Positions 23,113 to 33,014 of a stretch of 49,184 bases of DNA are shown here, piece by piece. The position numbers and the translations under genes are program-made. Source of the DNA: Astrocystis sublimbata (lineage: Eukaryota > Ascomycota > Sordariomycetes > Xylariales > Xylariaceae); assembly GCA_022453515.1 (NCBI GenBank), contig JAJNNY010000117.1, positions 1-49,184 on the forward strand, given 5' to 3'. Positions within the stretch are counted from its first letter, which is position 1; every line of letters begins with the position of its first letter. The notes under the pieces were generated by a model. The model worked only from the letters and a program-made list of their open reading frames with translations. It made no database searches and had not been told where the DNA came from.

Positions 23113-25027
23113 TCAAGCGAAAGGCATCCCTAGTCGGATGTTCTTGTACTGGCTGGTCGGATAGTGCAGATTATTCGGCGTGCGCTCAAGCCAGTTTAGA
23201 GTGCGCGACATCGTCTTGATGAGACTTCCGTGACCGACCCGGTCGCCGCTCGCCTCCCAGAAGAACGCGCCGCCGAGCCGCTTATTTCGGACATAGTGGC
23301 CCTTGTACGCGGTGCTCTCAACGTTGTCGTATGTTATCAGCTCGCGGCGCACAGGGTCGTATGTATATGTTGCCTTGGCCACGTCATCGAATACCTCCCG
23401 CGCACCGTCTTTCGGAAGGTCCTTGTAGGACCAGACCCCAGGCTGAGGGCTCCCGCTGCCGATGGATGTGTAGTTCTGTCCTAGTCCTGCTGTTCCGTTG
23501 AATGAGCGCCCAAAGAGCGGCAGGCCGACTACGATCTTCTGCCCGCTGATTCCTTGTGACTCGTAGTGCCGTATTGCGTCATCTGTGTTCAGGGGCGTCG
23601 AGCCTACGTTGGCCTTGTTTGCGAACACGTTTGCTTGGTGCCCGCTTGTTGTGACCCAGCTTCCGGAGTAGTCGTAAGACATGAGATGCCTAATAAACGG
23701 ACGTTAGTGTTAGTGTTATTGTTTCACTAGTGCAACTTGATGGCACGCATCCCGGGAATGCTCCAGACTGGTAATTAAAAGGAGGGACGACTGCTTACCA
23801 GATGTCAACATAACGATCCATTGCCGCCAGGTCGGTGAACTCCCAGTTAGATGGCCCCGCGGGGCTCGCAATCGTGACCAGAAACCGATAGCGGATATGG
23901 TGATGAAACGAGTACCGATCAAAGGCCTCGCGACACGCAGCTACCACTTTGAGGTAGTTCTCCCTCTGAGTCGCGTCAGTCGGATACTCCCAATCGATAT
24001 CGACGCCATCGAATCCCCAGTCCGTGACCAGCTTCACGACAGACTTGGCAAACGTCTGCCGGCGCATCTCCGTCGAGGTAGCGGCCGCGAAATGTGGTGT
24101 GAACTCCCCGCCACCGACTGATAGGAGAACCTTCAGATGGCGATTCCACTTTTTGTGGATAAACATCTGCTTCACGGCTCCGTAGACGTTGTGGCCCGGC
24201 TCCCAGCGGGCGTCGTCGGGATACTTCTGATACAGATCCGCTGTGGTGTTGGTGGAAAACACCGTCCCATTGGGGGCAATGTCTGCAAAGGCGTACATCA
24301 CGTAATTGATGTCATCTACTGGGAGTCTCATAGGTGTATAGTTCGACTGTGATATTTGCCTAGGACGTGTTAGTCACCGAGTCTCTCATGCGAGAGGTTT
24401 CACGCACCAGTTTGTGAAGTATACGGTATTCTTGTACCCCTTGAACGGGCCCGGCGGTGGCGGAGGTGGTGGTGGTAAGCCCCCTATGCTGGTGGGTGTT
24501 GGGTATCCAGTATTCGTGGGGACGGAGCTGCCTGTTGTGATGCTACTATTGCTGCCAATTGAAGTTGTTATGCTAATGCTTGTCTGGCTTGTTGAGGGTA
24601 TCGTTGTGCTGAAGTCCGAGCTGCTCGTGGAAATAGTTGGTGTATTTGTGGGAATAGAGATGCCCGTTGTGATGCTACTGGTGCTCCCAACTGTGCTTGT
24701 GAAGCTGGCACTAGTTTGACTTGTTGAAGATATAGTCGTGCTAAGATCGGAGCTACTCGTAGACACTGGTGGCGTATTGGTAGGAGTACCGACGTCTGTA
24801 GAGCTATCACTCGAACTGGTCGATGTTCCTATTGTGATCGACGTCGAGGATGTGAAAGCACACGAGTCTCCTTGGCGGCTACTTGTTATATTCGGAGCTG
24901 AGACGTAGATCGTTGTAGGCATGTATATCGTCGTTGTCGCAAGAGCACACTCGCCCGAGCTCTCTATCGCCGTTGCGATCCCAACCAACAAAGTTTGGGC
25001 TATAGCCCAAGAAAGGCCCTTCCCCAT
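23113..25027 (-). CDS. Secreted GH18 chitinase with Ser/Thr-rich N-terminal region
   Basis: Three exons, complement(23113..23689, 23799..24359, 24408..25027), 585 aa. Both introns split a Trp codon after TG: GTGCGT...CCTAG (48 nt) and GTAAGC...TATTAG (109 nt). The N-terminus is a signal peptide (MGKGLSWAIAQTLLVGIATA). Residues about 50-180 are Ser/Thr-rich and include a 44-residue tandem duplication, then a run of eight Pro. The GH18 domain begins at YKNTVYFTNW and contains LLSVGGG and the catalytic motif DGVDIDWEYP with acid Glu331. VGLPLFGRSF and GAFFWEASGD are further GH18 landmarks. It should hydrolyse chitin, in the wall or outside the cell. The low-complexity stretch lies before the catalytic domain, where it may act as an O-glycosylated spacer; no chitin-binding module is seen. 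Confidence 0.93.
24521..24784. repeat. 132-bp tandem duplication coding for 44-residue repeats
   Basis: Two adjacent copies encode PTNTPPVSTSSSDLSTTISS... and PTNTPTISTSSSDFSTTIPS..., each 44 residues and ending SSITTG followed by three residues. A further partial copy (PTNTGYPT) follows. This lies in the chitinase Ser/Thr-rich region. Confidence 0.85.
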
Positions 25028-28000
25028 TCTGACGTCCCGTTTCTCTTTCTCCGAGTGTTTCAGTAATTATCTGTAAACGTAATGGCTGCTTGGTAAAGCT
25101 ACCAGCGTCTCGTGCGTGTCAAGCACTGATGTTTTCGACGGTCACCGACAGATGCAGGCAATTGTCATAAGAGCATAGTTATCGAGCATCACCTCCGGTG
25201 CGCCATAAGGCTCTACTTGTATAGCTGTATATACGGCTACTTCTTGACGCGTACATTGCTTTAGCTTATTTCCTCTTCATCGCTGAATCGAACCAATCGA
25301 CGCGATGGCTGACTGTGGCCTCATGTATGGCGAGTAATTGACCACACCGCGCTATCAATACATTACGCAAAACCTCAATTAGCCTGTGCCGAGCAAGATT
25401 CTACATCCACCATGAGGCGACCGACCATGCGGGATGCTACTCCAGGTTTCAGCAACAGCCGGAATCGGTATCTTGGCCGTCTTGGAAAGGGCCGAGAAGC
25501 AATGGCCTGCGAAGCGAGGAGAGCAAAAAAAGAAAAATCCAAGATTGGCGAGTTCGGACAGGACTTGGGGAACCGGCGATCAGAGCTCTTTTTCGGGTAG
25601 CACTAGTGCTGATGCGGGCACGCAATTTTCCGGTAAAAAGGAATGGCAGTATCGGGCCCAATGCCGTTGCTCCCCAGCTTATAAAGGCTGATATTATGCA
25701 TATCTGACAGGGGCGGAGGAGTCTGGCCAACGGCGCACCCGCTGTGCAAAAGTCTCTAACCGTGCGTTCGGATCGATGCTGGAACATCATGATGGCCCAG
25801 ATATGTCGCTTGGACCGTTCACTTCGGTTTGCGTGCTCTGATCATCGAATAAGAGACGATTGAATCGTGCTGTTCTTGCATGTGGGTAGCTAGGCTAGAA
25901 CATGCCTTGCATACATGCAGCAGATATTGCAAGCCCATCGCTTAGCAATCAACAGACACGTGGTTCGAAGAGACGCCCTTTTGTGGATGCTCTGTCTGCT
26001 GCAACGTTTTTCTGTCATGTCTGTGTCGCCGTTGGAGTCGATCTAGATATGGGGGCGGGGCTTTGGGGAAAGATGATCGAGCCGAACCAGACAGATTCAG
26101 CGCGGGCTCGGCAATGTGGGTATCGTGGACTGGGGAGTGATTTTTTCCACTGCTGAAGTCCTCGCGATAGCCCTAACAGATCCAAATGATGGAAAAACCT
26201 GGATCTGGGATTCTGGCCATGGTGATAAGGTCACCTCGTGCCTCTAGCATAAGGCAGAGATACAGCGCCGTGGTCTGTATGAATGCCCAGACCTGCTTTT
26301 TGATTAAACCTTCCCCTGGATTTGTTGGAGGCCTTCTACCTCCACTGGTCGATGTGTGTGAGCCCAGGACAGTTACGTTACAGTGTGTTCCAAGTGCTGC
26401 TCTATTTGACGTTAGATTCAACCTCCTGCCGAGCTGTATGCTTGTGTACCAGATTTTTTGATCAAGAAGCCATCATTTTACTCTTAGACGAGGTCGCAGG
26501 AGTGAGCAGTAGCTCTGCCCATGAAACGTCGACAAGTAAGGTGTTACGTGTAGAACGTCAAGAAAATAATTCACTTTCGTGATAATAAATATTGAATCCC
26601 GGAAAGTATCTATATAACTACCTAGGTATGTAGTGTCACGTAGGCTTCGTTGATATCTAGCTTATCCTATGATTGCTCCACATAATCGTCCAAACATTCG
26701 TTTTGAAACATTATCATCTGACAAAGAAATGCATACTCGATGAACACTATATTGTGTGCGCATGTGTGTGAACCCAAATCGAAGACTGATGTATCGGATA
26801 GAATCCAAAGGGGAGCATCGATAACCTTGGTCGCGGGTGTATTGAAACATTAGTTCTGCAGAAACTCAACAAAATATTCAATAAATGAGTATTTTTTATT
26901 CATGTTTATTAATATTGAAAATAAGTGCCAACGTGGCAGAGCTTGGCCCTAGCGATGATTAGAATGCAATCGCTGCTTCTGGGTATTGCGCAGGATGAAG
27001 TGCGCATCCCCATGGATAGAGGGCCATTGTTCGTACCCTGCAACTTATTACTTCACATATCCAATGATAGTATTTCTCACTCTCTGAAGTGTTCATTTTA
27101 TAGTTTCGACTTAATTAAGGAGTCCAGTATGAGGATGCAAAAAGTGAGCTCCTCCGACAAGCGACAATAAGTAGGGCACATTGAAGTAAGTATTAGCAGT
27201 CACTCAAGATTCCGAAGAGATGAAAGAGAACTGATCGTCCTCGAACAATAAGACGGGAGCCATGAAAAAGAAATGAGGATAGATCTAGTCATCAACTGAG
27301 CTGTCATATTCCAATTGGATATCTTCAGTTTCGGCTGTTGTTCACACAAGCAATTCTGGAAGATTTATTCATACGCACCAAATTCATACAATTCTGTTTT
27401 AAAACAAAATCGTCTGATCGTGCTATATTTGGCACAGTAATTATCGTCCACTCCAGCGCGTGGCATTATTGATAACTTCTGTGTTATCAAGAGATCTGTG
27501 TACCGTACCTGGCGCAAAGCTGCCAAGATATTCATCTAGACCATTTCGGCACTTGTTGAGAAGATGTAGATGTGCCGAGCCCTGCTACAGGGTATCTCAT
27601 CGTCCGATTGGATCTTCCGATGCTTGTTGCACTAGGTCATGTGGTATGGATGCTTTTTTCTGCACTCAATTGAGCCATGTGACTGCTGTTTGCAATTGCA
27701 ACAATGATCATGACAGCAGAAAATAGGGACAGTCTTGGGCTAAGCCTGATGCTAGATGTCGTCTAACGAGAAATGGAAGCGGGATACGCATAAAGGCAAT
27801 CCGTGAGATGATCTCGTCGGCTTCGACATGCTTCATTGAATTAGACAACTCACCATCTTGTGTTGCTTGGGATTGAAGGTCTGGCGTTAACAAATTGGTC
27901 GGCTCGGTCGGGTCAGTAGAATCGGCTACAGTCTACTAGCGGCAGCGACATGGCTCGCGATACCTCTCTTTCGCCTCAAACAAAAATTTCTGGTCTTGAT

Positions 28001-29737
28001 TTGAAGCATGTTAAGTAAAACAAAAGATTATAATACATGTGCTCTAATTGTATACCTAGTCTCATATATAGTGACAAGATGAAATGAAGGATCGTGGGTG
28101 GCACCGTGTACAGTAGTGGGCCATGGTTCCCCCTTCACCGCCTCGTTTCTCACGTCAAGGAACATCACGAATGTCGCAAAAACGTTCTGAACAGAATCTT
28201 CAAACCACTCTCGCCTAATGACAGTGCACTTCTCATATGATTATTTTCTACTCATTGGAGGGAGCATGCATCGTCAACGTCAGCACTTTGGACCAGCTAC
28301 TTTCGTCACCACGAATCATCACTCGAGAATTATAGTTTTGGCTTAGAGTCTAGCTAAGCACATGATAAACAGTCCTTATAGATGGAAGCTCTCCGAGGTA
28401 GGATGTATTCTATATATTGCCCGGCGCCCTATAGTTGAGTGTTGATACCTGCGCTATTAACCCATTCCATGTGAGAAAGGCGTCATGTCAATTCTTCCTA
28501 TTAATCAGAGCATATATATTACGAGCCAGCGCTCCGAACCCAAACTTGAGGTCTTCCTCGACATAGAAGAAGTGTTCCTACAAAAGCTCGGCTTACCACG
28601 ATGCCGAAAAGAACGCTGCCTCTCCCGGCAAGAGCGGCTTGAAAACAGTTGGCCCTGGTGTTTCACGCCCGTCGCGATTATCAACACCTCATCAATGGCT
28701 TTCAGCATTTGTTGATACCAACGAACAGTTTTTTGAATTGAAATTGGCACTAGTATCCGGTGCAGATCACGAAGCACTGAGAGATGAGTCAAGTTTTTAT
28801 GCGATAGCTCACGAGTTCAAGTAGAGTCTCACGCCAACTAGTGATGAGCCTGTACGTGACAATTTATTACTCAAGATCAGTGTGCAACTCGGAAATCTGA
28901 TAACATATTTATCGATTACTTATCTATGTTACCAAGCCTATTTGAATAGAAATGGGATATCTGACATTTCTCCCAATCCTTCCTGGAAAGAACGATGCTG
29001 TTCCAAAGCTGGCGAAGAGGCTCGATTTTTGGTAGACGTTACGAGGCGACGACTTCAGGGTTGCGACAACTCAGGTATCTGCGTTTATTAAGTACACAGT
29101 TTCGAGGCGAGGTGCAAGTGGAAAAAAATCAGCAATGAGGAGCCAATAATCCCTTCTTACAAAAAATACTCGGAATGACACGATTCTTCGTGGCTGTACC
29201 GTAACTGGAAAGACCGTTAATAACTCACCATTTTGCACATTCTTTGTTTGTGATGGGTAGGTATCTTTCCTTCGCCCATAACACCTACAGACCTATTGAG
29301 CTGAGGGTTGTACATTAATTGAAACAGAAGGTTGCACGTTGGTATTGCTGCGTACCACCTACCTAGTACGGAGGATTGGGCGTGATCGGGAGTGGCTGCG
29401 CTGCGCCACCCCGTCCGAAACTAGATCGACGGGCCGCTGTGAGGTTGCTGATGGTGTCGCAAGCCCAATCAAAACAATTGTGAGCGTTTGCAGCAGCCAT
29501 AAGGCAACCCATGAGGCAAACAGCCGATTACAGTACACTAATTGCCTCCCCATTGCCCCGTCGCTCACCCTCCTCTTACTCATCTACCTACATGCATGTA
29601 GGTAGGTAGGTATGCATCGCAACCTCGGGTACCTACACAGGAACAAAACTATCGCAGACCTCGTCGCTATTCACACCAACACCGAAACAATCAGACACAA
29701 AAAGTGAGGCACCCACTAGGTGGGAAATCTTGCCACC
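25028..29737. other. Gene-poor 4.7-kb region
   Basis: No gene could be built here. Frames are short and have no signal peptides, domains or consistent splice pairs. A minus-strand stretch near 28520-28680 looks protein-like but has stop codons. A 22-bp perfect palindrome lies at 29584-29605 near the right edge. The right end should include the promoter of the flavoprotein gene. Confidence 0.5.
29584..29605. promoter_or_regulatory. 22-bp perfect palindrome upstream of the flavoprotein gene
   Basis: The sequence is CTACCTACATG followed by its exact reverse complement, then further TAGG units. It lies 133 bp before the chosen start codon, so it could be a binding site for a dimeric regulator, but this is inference. 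Confidence 0.4.
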
Positions 29738-31811
29738 ATGGGGTATAAAACCTTCACCACGCGCGAGGATCATACCACTCCGGTCTCTTCAGCCTCAAAA
29801 CGAGCAGCACCCATGAATGAACGCGAACCCTTGATCGCTTGCCACGACACAGAGTCCGGTCGTGTCATCCGGAAACCGAACAAACTGCTCCTTGTACTCG
29901 CCGTTGCAGCATTATATCTTGTCGCCGGCACCTACGTTCTCAGTGCATTGGTATACTATTGGGGCTCAGCGCACGTGTCGCCAGCCCCTCTACCGACCAT
30001 CAGTGTAGCCATCATCGGTATGGGACCTCTGAGATACATCTCTGTTACAGAACTCGTTGTTAGTTGCTGAATCCATCTATCTAACGTTGGCTTAGGAGCT
30101 GGTACTGCCGGCATCGCAGCCGCCCAGCATCTCCAGAACTCACCGACTGCACGAAACGTGAGGTTCAACATCACCATTTACGAGTCGCAGCCGGTCATCG
30201 GGGGTGCTCTTGCCATTCACTACGAGGACGGTTCATTGGTGTATCCCAATGACGATTTGACCCAAAGTCCACTGACGGCAGAGGACATCACTGGCAGCGC
30301 CCTCGTGTGGGACAATACGCTCTTCACGCAGGACTCCCAAAAGTTACTCGGAGACAAGATCGATTTCTTCGAACGTGACTTGGAGCAGATTGGCTAGTAC
30401 GTTCTCTAGGTTATCACCTCTGAATAGATATAATGAATCGCCGAGAAAAGGGACATGAAGGAGAGAAGCATAAGTCTGCCTTCAAGTCACTAACTGACAT
30501 ATATCCCATTAGTTTCAGGGGAGACACCAGGATTGCTTCGGCCGTACGTCCATACAGAAAGACCCCGACGCTAACATGGCTCAAACTCTTGTGGACATAC
30601 GGAAGCTCTGTCGTAAGTAATTCTGTGTCCGCTTTTGATATGTCTTTCTCGCGATATGGGCAAATTGTCCATAGCGCAAGCTGAACATGGGCATTGTTGA
30701 CTCAATTTTGCAGGGACGAGGAAATGATCTTGCACAAGACGGATCTCTGCGCAGCACCATACACAAGGTGCCTTTGTCACCAGATATAGAGACATTATTC
30801 AGGTCTCTTGGGGTCTCGAAACCATTGCAACAACGAGCAAGTGACATGCTCAACGGCCGCGGCATCAGTTCGCAGTATTCAACAGATATTCTCGGGCCTC
30901 AGGTCCAACGGGCTTACGGCCAAACCCTAGATCAAGTTACAGGGCTTACGGCGATGATGGCCGCAGCTCGTGAGGAATCTGCGAATTCATATGGAGGTGG
31001 GGACTTTACAAGGAGATTACAGAGCATCGTGAGCAAACTAGACATGAATGTGCGCACATCTACACGGGTCATTGCCGTCAAGTATCTGGAGACAGACGAA
31101 AAGAAACCCGGCTGGCTCATCCGACACGAAAGTGTAGAGAATGGGGGCAGCCACTCGTCTATCGATATGTTCGATAAAGTCATCATGGCCGCCGTGGACC
31201 TCGATATCGGGCTTGAAAATGCTAACGGGTCTACTCCCGGTCTCTTGAGGCATTATGATGTCGATGCGAACTTTGACGAGAATTCTTTGCGAGAGACGGA
31301 TCCTTTCATCCCCGTGCTTGTTGGTTTCTTCATTTCGGACAAAATATTGCCCCCAATGAGCCACGACGACGGCCAGGGACTTTTTCTTGGGCCATGGCAT
31401 GGGGCAGGCATGCGAGAGCTGGCGCTCGTACGCGAGATCGTCACCCAACACGACTTTAGTGCTGAGGTCCAATACCTGTATCGCGTACTCTCAGACCGGT
31501 CTGTCATCAAAGAGTTTGAGACTCGTGGGAAGATATCGTGGAGCTACGAGACAAAGGTACGTATATACGGTGGAAGCCAACATTGATGATATTTGTTGCA
31601 ACGAGAGACGACTAACCTGACGATTGTGTAGATTGAAAAGGCCTACCCTATCTTATTTCCGATACAACGCTACCCGCCTTTCAAATTGCCATGGGCGTCT
31701 GGTTTTTGGTGGACTTCGATCATCCAGCGTGCAGGGACAAGTATTGATTTGAACTGGTTGGCTGGCAAGGTTGTCGCACAGGACCTGATCAAAGAGATCA
31801 GTTCAAGATGA
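29738..31811 (+). CDS. Prenylcysteine lyase/oxidase-like FAD protein, membrane-anchored
   Basis: Five exons, 29738..30017, 30096..30396, 30513..30612, 30675..31556 and 31632..31811, 580 aa. The first ATG is in GCCACCATGG context. A TATAAAA lies just inside it (29744-29750), so Met at 29813 (MNEREPLIA) may be the real start. An N-terminal membrane segment (LLLVLAVAALYLVAGTYVLSALVYY) is followed by a dinucleotide-binding fold, IIGAGTAGIAAAQHL, formed exactly across the first splice, with the acidic ribose-binding residue in ITIYESQPVIGG. Later motifs (TWLKLLWTYGSSV, RKLN, PGLL, KIEKAYP) resemble PF07156 prenylcysteine lyases, which cleave prenylcysteine to the aldehyde and free Cys. An uncertain choice is the exon 4 acceptor (CCATAG, or CGCAAG six bases later); both are in frame. 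The anchor implies a lumenal or vacuolar catalytic domain. Confidence 0.85.
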
Positions 31812-33014
31812 GCCTAGTTGCGGATGTTTACAGAATGAGACTGTATGCTGGATACGAGCTTGCTGATGCGGCAACTGCATATGTATGCACACCGAATTCT
31901 CTCAATTAGTCGGTTTTCACAAAGACCACGGTGCTGCTTATAGTGACACCATGCGACAATCAAGGCTTCTTGAGGTTTCGGGGTTGTCTACGAAGTTGTT
32001 CTGGAGTGATCTCCCGCAGAAACAGGGGCCATGACAGGTATGGAAACTGTCAGCGAGACCTAGGCGGCAATAGCGGCGAGTACGGAGCAGCCATAACACA
32101 AGTGCTGCGCGGGAGGACATTAAATCTGAGCCGGCCTGCCGCCTTTCCGAATATGACAATTCGTTCGATGAAATCCTTGTCATGCATCGTGATCTAGAGC
32201 AACGGGTCTACACTACCCGCGAACTTGCGAGGAAGCTAAGGAAATGCCGGCCTTTGATCAACGTGTTTTCAAATCATCGTAATACTGTAAGGCATTTTTT
32301 GTCACCATGTCGACGCGCTTGACCAAGGTGATGAATCCTCCTGTTTCTGTGAATCTAGAATTAGCGGCTCATATTTCCACAAGTAAGTTCTGCCGTGTAG
32401 GTATGTGACATGTCAGAAGTTGAATGAACCCATCTTATCGGTGTCAGCCGTATGCGTATATGCCCGCTACTGTACCGCTTCTCAAAGTGTTTCTATCATG
32501 ACAAGGTTATAATGCAGGTCAGAATCTGGACCTGTCCAACCTGCATTGTCTGCGTGATCTGCAGCAATGGGCTTCCTCTCATTGGAGCTGCAGATACTCA
32601 TACGGCGGAATGCAGCCGAGGCAGCATGGGATAACCGTAAGCTCGGTTCGCGAGAATAAGATCATGGCTTAGAAAAACCGACCCAAAGCTAGGGTCGTGA
32701 TTAGCTGAACACAGCTAGCTGAGCTTTGAGGCGCCAGAGCTAAGGCACGCTTTCGCTTACATCTGGAGAAGATTGTCATGGCCACCACCCCAGACTATCG
32801 TGTAGCTGAAGCTGAAAAACGGTAACGCCAGAGGAAAGTGTGTCTATGTGGGTATCCTCTACCGTGCACCGTGTTCATCAAAATATGGGAGATGTACATG
32901 TGAGGGGGGTGCTCGTATATATGAACGTGTTTATCATGGCCCAGGCTTTATTGGCAAAAAGCTTTCTGATATTCAAAGTTAACAGATCTTTGATCCCTAT
33001 TCGCGGGCTTCTTA
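31812..33014. other. Intergenic region with one coding-like stretch
   Basis: About 1.2 kb between two plus-strand genes. Most of it shows no gene. A plus-strand frame at about 32067-32335 has protein-like composition but no start codon or clear gene model. Confidence 0.4.

Noticed and set aside
25262..25340. GGTTCGATTC on the minus strand, resembling a tRNA B box
   Set aside because: No matching A box, acceptor stem or cloverleaf could be drawn around it.
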